Source of the DNA: Halanaerobium kushneri | GTDB lineage: Bacteria; Bacillota; Halanaerobiia; Halanaerobiales; Halanaerobiaceae | DNA: 64,000 bases | Reading direction: 5' to 3' | Assembly (NCBI RefSeq): GCF_900156285.1 | Contig: NZ_FTNC01000011.1 | Location: 39,850-103,849 of the forward strand | In this document: positions 19,210-28,709 of the stretch, piece by piece | Layout: the number at the start of each line of letters is the position of its first letter | Numbering within the stretch: position 1 is the first letter of the stretch | Notes under the pieces: generated by a model | The model's database searches: none | The model's input: only the letters and a program-made list of their open reading frames with translations | What the model was told of the DNA's origin: nothing | Translations under genes and position numbers: made by a program

Positions 19210-20496
19210 TTAGAAAAATTCACTAAACCAGTTTTTTAATTTACTAAAAAACCCACTTACAATTTCTTTGCTATTATTACTATTATTACTACTTAACTTA
19301 CTATTCTTTGCATCTTCATTTTCTAAAGCAAATTCAATTAAACCAACAGCTGTAGAGAATATAGCTCGTGGTATAGTATCACCCTTTTTTATATATACGG
19401 GATTATCAATAACATTAGACAGTCCACTAACGTAATCAGGCTCACCAATTCTTACAGGTAATTCTGTAATATCAGAAGCTAACTTTTCAGATCCTTCCAA
19501 TAAAGAAGCTCCACCTGTTAAAATCATTCCAGCCGGTGTAAGATCAGCCGATCCTGCACTATTTAATTCCTTTTTTACCATTGAAAATACTTCTGTCATC
19601 CGCGGCTCAATTACCTGACACAACATTTTACGAGATAATTTTTTTCTTTCCTTACCACTAGCTGCCAGAACTTCAATTTTCTCCTGTTCATCAATTTCGG
19701 CCGGTAAGACTGAACCATGCATAATTTTAATTTTCTCAGCTTCAGAAACCGGCGTTCTTAAGCCTACAGCAATATCATTACTTACATGATTACCTCCAAC
19801 AGGTAAAACTGAAGTGTGAGCTATACTGCCTTCATGAAAAACAATTACATCAGTAGTTCCCCCACCAATATCAACCAGAACGGCACCCAGATCCTTCTCA
19901 TCATCTGATAACACAGCCTGACTGGAAGCCAGCGGTTCTAAAACCACCTCATCCACACTTAAACCAGCTCTTAAAACACTTTTTACCAGATTTTGAATTG
20001 AAGTAGAAGCTCCTTTAATTATATGAGTTTCCACTTCCAGACGCACCCCTGACATCCCCAGAGGGTCCTGAATCCCGGGACTTCCATCTACAATAAATTC
20101 TCTGGGAAGTACATGTAATATATCTTCCTCAGCTGATACCGGAACAATTCGGGCTGCATCAATTACTCTTTTTATATCACTTTCTTTTATTTCTTTCTCG
20201 TCTCCAGTTACTGCAACTACTCCATGACTGTTGATAGACTTGATATGTGAACCAGCAATACCAACATAAGCAGAGTCAACCTTTTGACCGGCCATTCTTT
20301 CTGCTTTTTGAACAGCACTTTTTATTGCATGGCTGGTTTTATCTATATCAACTACAATTCCTTTGCGGAGGCCGTTAGATGGAGCTAAACCAATCCCGAC
20401 AATCTCTATATTATTTTCTCCACTTACTTCTGCTATTAATGCACAAATCTTGGTAGTACCGATATCAAGTCCGGTAACTATTTTTCTTCTTTTCAC
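19210..20496 (-). CDS. ftsA: Cell division protein FtsA
   Basis: Actin-like membrane anchor of the Z-ring. It has TGLDIGTTKICALIAEV (phosphate 1), the SHIKSINSHGVVAV 1C-domain region, VLVDIGGGTTDVIVF (phosphate 2) and GMILTGGASLLEGSEKLA, plus a C-terminal amphipathic tail ending FSKLKNWFSEFF that fits the membrane-targeting helix. 428 residues is normal; GTG start after GGAGG. The presence of FtsA makes the missing sepF less surprising, since both tether FtsZ. Confidence 0.97.
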   Translation of the reverse strand: MKRRKIVTGLDIGTTKICALIAEVSGENNIEIVGIGLAPSNGLRKGIVVDIDKTSHAIKSAVQKAERMAGQKVDSAYVGIAGSHIKSINSHGVVAVTGDEKEIKESDIKRVIDAARIVPVSAEEDILHVLPREFIVDGSPGIQDPLGMSGVRLEVETHIIKGASTSIQNLVKSVLRAGLSVDEVVLEPLASSQAVLSDDEKDLGAVLVDIGGGTTDVIVFHEGSIAHTSVLPVGGNHVSNDIAVGLRTPVSEAEKIKIMHGSVLPAEIDEQEKIEVLAASGKERKKLSRKMLCQVIEPRMTEVFSMVKKELNSAGSADLTPAGMILTGGASLLEGSEKLASDITELPVRIGEPDYVSGLSNVIDNPVYIKKGDTIPRAIFSTAVGLIEFALENEDAKNSKLSSNNSNNSKEIVSGFFSKLKNWFSEFF

Positions 20497-20615
20497 AACA
20501 GTCTACCTCCTTTCTTATCCAAACACTTATTATTATAAACTTTTTTATTAATTAGGCTCAATTTAAATAATTCAATATAAAATATATTATTCCTTTATTA
20601 TAAAGAAAATAATAT

Positions 20616-21311
20616 TTATTTTAGTTTAATCACAGGGTGTTTAGTGACCTGCAAATTTATATAATCAATTTCTTTATCCTGATTATTTTCTAATATAGAG
20701 TTCAAAATAGCAAACTTCTCTTCCAGCTTGTTATTTCTGCCCAGATTAACTCCGCCTCCCTTTCGCAGATAAAGTCTATAAATATCATCTCTAAAATCTA
20801 CTTTTTTTATCTTTTTTAAATAATTTGATTCCAGATCATTTAATACTTTAATCATGTCATCTGTATAATGAGGAAATTTTATTTTATTACCGGAAAAATA
20901 ATAAGGGAAATTTTCGAATTGAGGAACAGATAGTTCTTTATCCAATTTTTTTTCTCCTAAAATAATCCCGTCGGCAGAAAAAATTAACTTGTGCTCATTA
21001 TTCTTAAGCCAGGCAATAGCCGTTCTTTCCTCTATGACAACATGTACTGTTGAAGGAAATGATTTTTCTATTCGAACAGATGAAATCAAATTATGTTTTA
21101 ATAAACTTTTTTTTAATTCTTCTTCATTTAAAAATAATAAATTTTTACCATAGAATTTATTGATATTAGTCCTCAATTCATTTTTATCAATTTCTGTCCT
21201 GGAATGAAAAACAAAATCCCTGACATCAAAAAAAGGAGAAAAAAGAAATGAAATGAATGTTAAAAGTATAAAAAACAAAATTAATAATACTATTTGATAT
21301 TTTTTCTCCAT
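20616..21311 (-). CDS. ftsQ: Cell division protein FtsQ/DivIB (POTRA domain)
   Basis: Bitopic divisome protein: short cytoplasmic tail, one membrane helix (about 6-27), a POTRA domain (DVRDFVFHSRTEIDKNELRTNI) and the FtsQ beta domain (SVRIEKSFPSTVHVVIEERTAIAW). It is expected to recruit FtsL and regulate septal synthesis. 231 residues is normal. It lies 35 bases after murC; murB, which in many Firmicutes stands between murG or murC and ftsQ, is not here. Confidence 0.9.
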   Translation of the reverse strand: MEKKYQIVLLILFFILLTFISFLFSPFFDVRDFVFHSRTEIDKNELRTNINKFYGKNLLFLNEEELKKSLLKHNLISSVRIEKSFPSTVHVVIEERTAIAWLKNNEHKLIFSADGIILGEKKLDKELSVPQFENFPYYFSGNKIKFPHYTDDMIKVLNDLESNYLKKIKKVDFRDDIYRLYLRKGGGVNLGRNNKLEEKFAILNSILENNQDKEIDYINLQVTKHPVIKLK

Positions 21312-21346
21312 TAATATCCCTCACATGATTAAGAATCAACACTGGA

Positions 21347-22711
21347 TTAATTCTTTTCTAATAGTTGATCTGAAAGCTCAGTAATATCTCCTGCTCCAAC
21401 AGTCAAAATAATATCTCCAGCTTCAGCCTCAGTTAATAGTTTATCTTTGATTTTCTTAAAGTCAGAACAATACTGACATTCTACATCTGAATTTTTAGCA
21501 ATTTTGGCAGCAAATTCAGTCAGAGAAATTGGGTGAGATTTCTTTTCAGAGGCAGAAAAAATATCTGTTAAATATACCTGATCTGCATTAATAAAAGAAA
21601 AAGAAAATTCATCTAAAAATTTCCTGGTTCTGCTGTATCTGTGAGGCTGAAAAACAACTCTAATTTTTTTATAATTCATTTTTTTTACTGCTTTTAAAAG
21701 TTCTCTGATTTCAGTAGGATGGTGAGCATAATCATCTACCAGATCAACTTGAGAATTTTTTATTTTTCCTTTTAACTCAAACCTGCGGCCAACTCCACTA
21801 AAATCTTTTAAAGCCAATTTAATTGCTTCAATATCAATATTTAGTCTGTAAGCTGCTGCCGCTGCCCCAAGAGCATTGTAAAGATTGTATTCTCCAGGAA
21901 CAGAAAGTTCAATTTGAGCTATAAAGTTATCCTGATAATAAAAATCAAAAGAACTCTCAAAGTTATTATATTCAATATTTTTACCAGTAAACTCTCCATC
22001 TGATAGAGAAAAAGTGCTGATTTTTCTTCTTTTTGCAAAGAGGGAATTCAAATTATTATCGTCTTTATTATATAATAGAATTGACTGCTTGTCATTCTTA
22101 TCGGCAAATCTTTTAAAAATATTCATAAATTCATCCAAATCCTGATAAAAATCAGGGTGATCCAGTTCCAAATTATTTAATAAAAGTAAATAGGGATCAA
22201 AATAAAGAAAAGAGCCATCACTTTCATCAGCCTCAGTAATAAAATATTCTCCTTTACCATCTGCTATATTACCATTAAGTTCTTTAAGAAAACCTCCCAC
22301 CATAACTGCGGGGTCTTTTTTAGCTTTTTTGAAAATTGCAGCAATCATTGCTGTCACTGTTGTTTTGCCATGAGTCCCAGCAACAGCAATAGTTTTTTTA
22401 TCTCTCATCAGATAGGCAAGCATTTCTGCTCTCTTTACAATTTTTATCCCCGCTTTTTTAGCTGCTTTAATTTCGGGGTTATCAGCTGGAATAGCACTGG
22501 TTTTTACTATTAAATCTGCTCCTTCAATATTAGCGGCTGCATGACCAATAAACAGCTCAACATCATATTTTTTTAATAAGTCCAGATATTTGCTGTATTT
22601 TAAATCTGAACCACTTACTTTATAACCTCTTTCAGCCAGGATTTCTGCAATACCACTCATAGAAACCCCACCAATACCAATTAAGTGAATATGCGAATTT
22701 TTATTAAGCAA
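21347..22711 (-). CDS. murC: UDP-N-acetylmuramate--L-alanine ligase
   Basis: Adds L-alanine to UDP-MurNAc in the cytoplasm. Motifs are HLIGIGGVSMSGIAEILAERG at the N-terminus (given here as HLIGIGGVSMSG), the ATP loop AVAGTHGKTTVTAMIA, the EADESDGSF metal-binding segment, and VDDYAHHPTEI. About 454 residues is normal. The frame opens at a GTG at 22720, but AGGGTGAT sits correctly in front of a TTG at 22711, which I prefer. It stands 42 bases after murG. Confidence 0.97.
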   Translation of the reverse strand: MLNKNSHIHLIGIGGVSMSGIAEILAERGYKVSGSDLKYSKYLDLLKKYDVELFIGHAAANIEGADLIVKTSAIPADNPEIKAAKKAGIKIVKRAEMLAYLMRDKKTIAVAGTHGKTTVTAMIAAIFKKAKKDPAVMVGGFLKELNGNIADGKGEYFITEADESDGSFLYFDPYLLLLNNLELDHPDFYQDLDEFMNIFKRFADKNDKQSILLYNKDDNNLNSLFAKRRKISTFSLSDGEFTGKNIEYNNFESSFDFYYQDNFIAQIELSVPGEYNLYNALGAAAAAYRLNIDIEAIKLALKDFSGVGRRFELKGKIKNSQVDLVDDYAHHPTEIRELLKAVKKMNYKKIRVVFQPHRYSRTRKFLDEFSFSFINADQVYLTDIFSASEKKSHPISLTEFAAKIAKNSDVECQYCSDFKKIKDKLLTEAEAGDIILTVGAGDITELSDQLLEKN

Positions 22712-22762
22712 AATAATCACCCTAAACTATATATTATATAAAAATATTGAATAAAAGTATTC

Positions 22763-23866
22763 TTATTCTGATGTTAATTTTTCAATTACTTTAATTAATT
22801 TTTTGAGAGAATCTTCTTGAGAAAGAGCCCCAGCTGCCTCTGACATTGAGCGCAGCTTTTCCTCATCTTCAATAATCTCCCTAACTTTATCTAACAAAAT
22901 CCTCCCACTAAGCTCTGATTCTTCCAGCAAAACTGCAGCACCATTTTTTTGTAGTGCCTGAGCATTAAGCAGCTGATGATTTTCTGCTGCTCCTGCAAAA
23001 GGAATTAAAATTGACGCTTTTTTTGAACTAGTAATCTCAGAAAGACCTGTTGCCCCCGCTCTAGCTATAATTATATCAGCAGCTGTTAAAGCATATTCCA
23101 TCTCATCTAAATAATCAATAATCTTTAGCTGAGGTTTTTCGGGATCAATACCCCATTTTTTAAGCTGATCAATAAGCAAGCTGTAATTTTTTTTACCACT
23201 TAGATGAATAATTTGAATGTTGTTTTGAAGCGCATATTGGTAAAGTTCTACAACATTCTGATTAATCACTTCAGCTCCCAGGCTGCCTCCAGTTATTAAA
23301 ATTGTTTTTAACTCAGTCTGTAAATTTAATTCCTGATGAGCACGCTCCGAATCTACATTAAATATTCGAGGACGGACAGGATTACCTGTAATTCTTATTT
23401 TTTTTTGGCTAATATTAAAATATTCACCTGCTTCTGGGAAATTCAAACAAACTCGGTCAACCACCCTGGCCAGTAATTTATTTGTAATTCCAGGATAGGC
23501 GTTCTGTTCATGGATTACTGTTTTTTTCCCTAACAGAGCTCCAGCTAAAACAACTGGTCCAGCTACAAAGCCTCCAGTACCAATTATAACATCTGGCTTA
23601 AACTCTAAAATTAATTTAATAGCTCTAAAAAAAGCCTTAGAATTATAAAATATTGAAGATATAATTTTAGTTGAAATTTTACGAGGAAGTGGTCTCACAG
23701 CAAGCCCTTCAAAATTAAAATTTGCTGCTGGAACAATTTCTGATTCCATCCGATAATCAGATCCAAGATATAAAATTTCCCAATCTTTATTTTTTAATTC
23801 TTCAGCAACAGCAAGAGCTGGATAGATATGTCCACCTGTTCCACCACCTGTAATAATTGCTTTCAT
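22763..23866 (-). CDS. murG: UDP-GlcNAc:lipid I GlcNAc transferase MurG
   Basis: Makes lipid II on the inner face of the membrane. The N-terminal MKAIITGGGTGGHIYPALAVA is the family signature, with VIHEQNAYPGITNKLLA in the middle and the UDP-GlcNAc site ILITGGSLGA and IARAGATGLSEI. Length about 367. The frame opens seven codons earlier inside the ftsW end, but AAGGATGAG points to the ATG at 23866, which gives the canonical N-terminus. Confidence 0.97.
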   Translation of the reverse strand: MKAIITGGGTGGHIYPALAVAEELKNKDWEILYLGSDYRMESEIVPAANFNFEGLAVRPLPRKISTKIISSIFYNSKAFFRAIKLILEFKPDVIIGTGGFVAGPVVLAGALLGKKTVIHEQNAYPGITNKLLARVVDRVCLNFPEAGEYFNISQKKIRITGNPVRPRIFNVDSERAHQELNLQTELKTILITGGSLGAEVINQNVVELYQYALQNNIQIIHLSGKKNYSLLIDQLKKWGIDPEKPQLKIIDYLDEMEYALTAADIIIARAGATGLSEITSSKKASILIPFAGAAENHQLLNAQALQKNGAAVLLEESELSGRILLDKVREIIEDEEKLRSMSEAAGALSQEDSLKKLIKVIEKLTSE

Positions 23867-23873
23867 AAATTTC

Positions 23874-24968
23874 TCATCCTTCAACATAACATGATATATT
23901 TAACAATAAACTTAATGCCACTAAGTTAATAACAAGTGAAGAACCACCATAACTAATAAGCGGCAGAGTAATTCCGGTAACTGGCATCAAAGAGGTTACG
24001 ACTGCCATATTTATTAAAGCCTGAATAACTATCATTGAAGTTATTCCTACAGCCAGCATTGATCCAAAAACATCATCAACTTTAGCTGCAATTTTCAAAC
24101 CACGCCAGGCCAGCAAAAAATACAAACTTATAATAAACAAAGTCCCCAGCAGTCCAAATTCTTCTCCCAGTACAGCAAAAATAAAATCTGTACCCGGCTC
24201 AGGTAAATACAAAAACTTTTGATGACTGTTTCCGGCACCAACTCCAAAAAGTCCTCCAGAGCCCAGGGCCAGCAAAGATTGAATGATATGATAACCGCTA
24301 TCTAAAGGATCGAGCCAGGGGTTTAAAAAAGTTAATAATCGCTCACGACGATAGGGTTCAGTTATAATAGCCCCCAGTGAAAGCAGAAAAGAAATTAAAC
24401 CCAGAAAAATAAAAACAGAAATTCTGATTCCACCTATAAAAATCATAACAGCTGCAACCATTGCCAGAGTAACTGCTGTACCAAGATCAGGCTCCAGTAA
24501 TATTAAAAAAGATATTAAAGCTATCACAAGCAGGGGAGGGAGAATTCCTTTTTTGAAATTTTTCATTTTATCTTTATTTTTATCTATATACGCAGCTAGA
24601 TAGAGCACAATTGTAAATTTAGCAAGCTCAGATGGTTGAAAACTAATCGGGCCCAGAGGCAGCCATCGTCTAGAACCTCCTGCTATTTTTCCGATACCTG
24701 GAATTAAAACCAGGATTAGTGTTCCCAGTGATAGCAGTAAAAAATAAGGGGCCAGTTCTTTTAATTTTTTATATTTTAAATTATAAATAATTATTGATAA
24801 AACAAGAGCAACAACCAGATATTTTAGCTGATTTATAAAAAAGTAATAACTATTAGAAAAAAGTTGCTCTGCTTTGACTGAGCTGGCTGATAAAATCATA
24901 ATTAGACCACTTAGTACCAGAGCCAGAATTGTAAATAATAAGATTAAATCGGGCAGCTTTTTTCTCAT
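23874..24968 (-). CDS. ftsW: SEDS peptidoglycan glycosyltransferase FtsW
   Basis: Polytopic septal glycan polymerase of 364 residues with about ten membrane helices. Visible SEDS motifs are RRWLPLGPISFQPSELAKF, SFLILLEPDLGTAVTL, NPWLDPLDSGYHIIQSLLALGSGGLFGVG, FLPEPGTDFIFAV and the C-terminal LPLISYGGSS. It works with the class B PBP encoded upstream in the same cluster. The gene is placed between murD and murG as in other dcw clusters. Confidence 0.96.
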   Translation of the reverse strand: MRKKLPDLILLFTILALVLSGLIMILSASSVKAEQLFSNSYYFFINQLKYLVVALVLSIIIYNLKYKKLKELAPYFLLLSLGTLILVLIPGIGKIAGGSRRWLPLGPISFQPSELAKFTIVLYLAAYIDKNKDKMKNFKKGILPPLLVIALISFLILLEPDLGTAVTLAMVAAVMIFIGGIRISVFIFLGLISFLLSLGAIITEPYRRERLLTFLNPWLDPLDSGYHIIQSLLALGSGGLFGVGAGNSHQKFLYLPEPGTDFIFAVLGEEFGLLGTLFIISLYFLLAWRGLKIAAKVDDVFGSMLAVGITSMIVIQALINMAVVTSLMPVTGITLPLISYGGSSLVINLVALSLLLNISCYVEG

Positions 24969-24977
24969 AACTTCTCC

Positions 24978-26327
24978 TTAATCAACATTTTTTAAAACAC
25001 TTTTCTTAAATATTTTACCGCGCTCTTTATAACTCGAATACATATCCCAGCTTGGACAGGCAGGAGATAATAACAAAGTTCTATTTTGACTTAATTTAGC
25101 AACTCCTAGTTCGACAGCCTTTTCCAGACTCTTAACTTTAATTAATTCCAGTTCACTGTCTTTAAATAATAGAGCTATTTTTGCTGCAGTTTCTCCTACT
25201 AAAATTAAAGTTTTAACTTTTTCCCGGATTAACGAGGCAAGTTCAGTAAAGTCAGCATTTCTATCCTGGCCTCCTGCTATCAGAATTATATTATTTTCCA
25301 GGCTTTTTAAAGCTTTAATCGTAGCGGCAGGATTTGTAGCCTTAGAGTCATCAATAATTCGATAACCTCTCGAGTTATCAACTAATTCCATTCTGTGTGC
25401 CTGCAGTCTGTATTCTTCAGCTGCCTGCTGGATCTTTTCTAAACTCTGACCAGCCAGATAAGCTGCCAGTGCTGCGAAAGCAGCATTTTTCCGATTGTGT
25501 TCCCCAGGCAGATTAATCTTGCTAAAATCAAGCAGCCTTAAATCATCTTTTTTATAAAAAGCTTCCTGTTCAGTTATTATTAAATCCGCATTTTGAGATT
25601 TAGAACTGATACCAATAACATTAGCCTTTAATTCCTGCTGTAGTTGATAAAGATAGGGGTCATCAAAATTAATAATTGCCTGATCATTTTCTTTTTGATT
25701 GACAAAAATATTTTTTTTGGCCTTTTTATAATTGTCTTCATTGTGATGGCGATCAAGATGATCCGGACTATAATTTAGATATAGAGCCATATTTGCTCTG
25801 AAATCCTCAATCGCCTCCAGCTGAAAAGAACTTAATTCTAAAATCACCTTTTCTCCCGGCTGGAGCTGATCTATAATTGAAATAAAAGGAACTCCAATAT
25901 TTCCTGCTACTTTAACCTCTTTTCCATCCAGATCTTTTAACATAGCTCCCAGAAGTTCGGTAGTAGTGGTCTTGCCATTGGTTCCAGTAATCCCAATTAT
26001 TTCAGCCTCAGACTGTCTAAAAGCAAATTCTATTTCACTAATTGTCTCAATACCTTTTTTTCTCGCCTTTTTTAAAACTTCCAGATCATAAGGAACTCCA
26101 GGACTTAAAATAATCAAATCACTTTTTAAGATCTCATTTGTTCCATTTCCAAGTTCATATTTGATTTGATCACAATCCACCTGAGCTATTAAATGATCAA
26201 GCTCTTTTCTAGTTTTAGAGTCTGAAACAATAATTTCCAGATCAAATTTTGCAAGATATTTCACAACTTCAAGACCAGTTCTCGGACTAAAACCAAAAAC
26301 TGCGACTTTTTGATAATCTAAATTCAA
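24978..26327 (-). CDS. murD: UDP-N-acetylmuramoylalanine--D-glutamate ligase
   Basis: Adds D-glutamate to the muropeptide precursor. It shows VAVFGFSPRTGLEVVKYL at the N-terminus, the ATP loop IGITGTNGKTTTTELL (about 113-128), the HLDRHHNEDNYKKAK segment, and GGQDRNADF and LLSPACPSWDMYSSYKERG near the end. 449 residues is normal. TTG start with AAAGGAG ahead. It sits between mraY and ftsW. Confidence 0.97.
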   Translation of the reverse strand: MNLDYQKVAVFGFSPRTGLEVVKYLAKFDLEIIVSDSKTRKELDHLIAQVDCDQIKYELGNGTNEILKSDLIILSPGVPYDLEVLKKARKKGIETISEIEFAFRQSEAEIIGITGTNGKTTTTELLGAMLKDLDGKEVKVAGNIGVPFISIIDQLQPGEKVILELSSFQLEAIEDFRANMALYLNYSPDHLDRHHNEDNYKKAKKNIFVNQKENDQAIINFDDPYLYQLQQELKANVIGISSKSQNADLIITEQEAFYKKDDLRLLDFSKINLPGEHNRKNAAFAALAAYLAGQSLEKIQQAAEEYRLQAHRMELVDNSRGYRIIDDSKATNPAATIKALKSLENNIILIAGGQDRNADFTELASLIREKVKTLILVGETAAKIALLFKDSELELIKVKSLEKAVELGVAKLSQNRTLLLSPACPSWDMYSSYKERGKIFKKSVLKNVD

Positions 26328-26359
26328 TAAAATCTAACTCCTTTAAAATTTATATTCAA

Positions 26360-27310
26360 TTACATTAATGAACTAATTGCAAATAAAGACAATATAATTG
26401 TAATAATCACAAAGCGAAATACTATTTTATTTTCTGCCAGTCCGCTGAGCTCAAAATGATGATGAAGAGGCGTCATCTTAAAAATTCTTTTCCCACCAGT
26501 AATCCTAAAATAAGGAACCTGAATCATTACTGAAATAGTTTCTATTACATAGATTCCACCAATAATAAGTAAATAAATTTCTGCTCCAGTCAAAACTGCT
26601 ACAGCTCCCAAAAAACCTCCTATCGCCAGTGAACCAACATCTCCCATAAAAATTGAGGCCGGATTAGCATTAAACCAGAGAAAAGCCGTAGTTGAACCAG
26701 CCATTATCAACATTAAAAGACTATAGTCCTCAAGACCCTGAAAGAAAAATATTAACGCAAATGAAGCAGAAACAACAGCAGTTATCCCTGCCGCCAGTCC
26801 ATCCAATCCATCAGTTAAGTTAACAGCATTAGAACTGCCTATTACAACTCCAAAAGTCAGAAAAAATTTAAAGAGCCTACCTATTTTTAAGGCACCAAAA
26901 AAAGGAATAATTAAACTTTGCTGCTCGGATATAAAAACTGCAGTTACTGCAATCACCAGGGCTGCTATTGTCTGTAAAATTATCTTATGCCAGGCCTTTA
27001 AACCCAGAGATCTTTCCAGTTTTATTTTTAAAAAATCATCTAAAAAGCCTGTTAAAGCCATAATGCAGGTTGATAACAAAACCGCAGCAGTTTCAAAATT
27101 CAAAGATACAAAAAAAAGGGAAACTAACAAAAAAACAGGTATAATTAACAGCCCTCCCATAGTTGGAATTCCTGCTTTTTGCAGATGACTTTCCGGACCA
27201 TAGTCACGTACCTGCTGGCCAAAATTAATTCTCTTTATATAATTAATAAAAATATTCCCACCAGATATAATTACTAATAGTGGCAAAAGATAGGCTAAAA
27301 TATATTGCAT
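26360..27310 (-). CDS. mraY: Phospho-MurNAc-pentapeptide translocase MraY
   Basis: Integral membrane enzyme making lipid I from UDP-MurNAc-pentapeptide and undecaprenyl phosphate. The 316 residues form about ten helices and carry AGIPTMGGLLII, the DDFLKI aspartates (TGFLDDFLKIKL), NAVNLTDGLDGLA, IFMGDVGSLAIGGFLGA and the cytoplasmic FKMTPLHHHFELSG loop with the catalytic His residues. Canonical length and position between murF and murD. Confidence 0.98.
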   Translation of the reverse strand: MQYILAYLLPLLVIISGGNIFINYIKRINFGQQVRDYGPESHLQKAGIPTMGGLLIIPVFLLVSLFFVSLNFETAAVLLSTCIMALTGFLDDFLKIKLERSLGLKAWHKIILQTIAALVIAVTAVFISEQQSLIIPFFGALKIGRLFKFFLTFGVVIGSSNAVNLTDGLDGLAAGITAVVSASFALIFFFQGLEDYSLLMLIMAGSTTAFLWFNANPASIFMGDVGSLAIGGFLGAVAVLTGAEIYLLIIGGIYVIETISVMIQVPYFRITGGKRIFKMTPLHHHFELSGLAENKIVFRFVIITIILSLFAISSLM

Positions 27311-27311
27311 T

Positions 27312-28709
27312 TTAAAGCTCCTCAGTTTTCAATGCGGCAACAATTTCTTCCAGGTGATTGGCACGTGAACCTTTAATTAAAACTAAATCTTTAGCTTTTA
27401 TTTCAGAAATGAGAAATTTAATACACTCTTTATTATCTTTTAAAATAACTATTCTTTCTGAATTCATCTCTAAACTGGCACCAGCCGCAATTTCTCTTCC
27501 CTCAGGACCAACTGTCACCAGTAAATCAATCCCTTTACCGGCAGCATAAGCTCCAATTTCTCGATGTTTACTGGAACTCTGATCCCCCAATTCCAACATT
27601 GAAGCTAAAACAGCAATAGTTCTCTCTGATTGATGTTCCATCAAAACATCTAGAGCAGCTTTAACTGCAAGCGGATTAGCATTATAACTGTCATTAATTA
27701 TTCTGGCTCCACAGTTCAGTTCGACAAAATCCATTCTATTAGAAGAAAATTTAGTCTTCATCAAACCCTGCTGTATTTCCTCAAAACTAAGGCCATATAA
27801 TAAGCCAGTTATAATAGCAGGCATTGCATTATAAATATTATGTTTGCCGGCTTTATTGAAGTTAAAAGAGTAATTGTCATCCTTATATTTAATATTAAAA
27901 GTTAAAATTTCATTTTTACTGTCAAAATTATATTTAATAGTCTGCAGATCAGCTCCACTGCCAAAACCGAAATATATTACCTTAGCAGCTGTTGTTTCCC
28001 CCATTTTTTTAGTATACGAATTGTCATAATTCAAAATCGCTGTACTTGAAGGCTTAAGCTGATCAATTAATTCTTTCTTTGCTTGAGCAATATTTTCCAG
28101 ACTACCGAGCTGTTTTAAATGTGCTGCTGCAACATTTGTAATAATTCCAATGTCCGGTTCTGCAATTTCTGCCAAAAGTTTAATTTCTCCTGCTGCACTC
28201 ATTCCCATTTCTAGCACAGCAACATCATTATCTGCAGTTAATTTTAATAAAGTAAGAGGAAGTCCAATATGGTTATTATAATTTCCTTCTGTTTTTAAAC
28301 AACTAAATTTTTGCTTCAAAACAGAGTAGATTAAATCTTTGGTAGTAGTTTTACCTGCACTGCCAGTAACTGCAATAACTTTTAAATCGGAAAATGATTT
28401 TCTGTAATTATGAGCTAAATCCTGAAGAGCCTTTGTAGTATCAGCAACTTTTAAAACTGCTGTTTTAGAAGACTGCCCAAGCTCAGACTCAATTTTCCGA
28501 TCAACAATTACCGCACTAGCGCCATTTTTTACAGCATCAGAAAGATAGAGATGACCATCCTGGTTTTCCCCAATAATTGCAATAAACAAATAGTTATCTT
28601 TAACATCCCTGCTGTCAATAACAACCTCTTCTATCATCTGATCTTTATTTCCCTGCAGCAGTTCTGCTTCTGTAAAATCAATAATTTGGCTTAAACTTAA
28701 ATTATGCAT
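27312..28709 (-). CDS. murF: UDP-MurNAc-tripeptide--D-Ala-D-Ala ligase
   Basis: Adds the D-Ala-D-Ala dipeptide to complete the pentapeptide. It has VVIDSRDVKDNYLFIAIIGENQDGH split over the N-terminal domain (VIDSRDV seen), the ATP loop VTGSAGKTTTKDLI, TEGNYNNHIGLPLTLL, and INDSYNANPLAVKAALD. 465 residues. The ligand it uses is supplied by ddl, encoded a few kb away. The start lies one base after murE's last codon region, so the two are likely translated together. Confidence 0.97.
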   Translation of the reverse strand: MHNLSLSQIIDFTEAELLQGNKDQMIEEVVIDSRDVKDNYLFIAIIGENQDGHLYLSDAVKNGASAVIVDRKIESELGQSSKTAVLKVADTTKALQDLAHNYRKSFSDLKVIAVTGSAGKTTTKDLIYSVLKQKFSCLKTEGNYNNHIGLPLTLLKLTADNDVAVLEMGMSAAGEIKLLAEIAEPDIGIITNVAAAHLKQLGSLENIAQAKKELIDQLKPSSTAILNYDNSYTKKMGETTAAKVIYFGFGSGADLQTIKYNFDSKNEILTFNIKYKDDNYSFNFNKAGKHNIYNAMPAIITGLLYGLSFEEIQQGLMKTKFSSNRMDFVELNCGARIINDSYNANPLAVKAALDVLMEHQSERTIAVLASMLELGDQSSSKHREIGAYAAGKGIDLLVTVGPEGREIAAGASLEMNSERIVILKDNKECIKFLISEIKAKDLVLIKGSRANHLEEIVAALKTEEL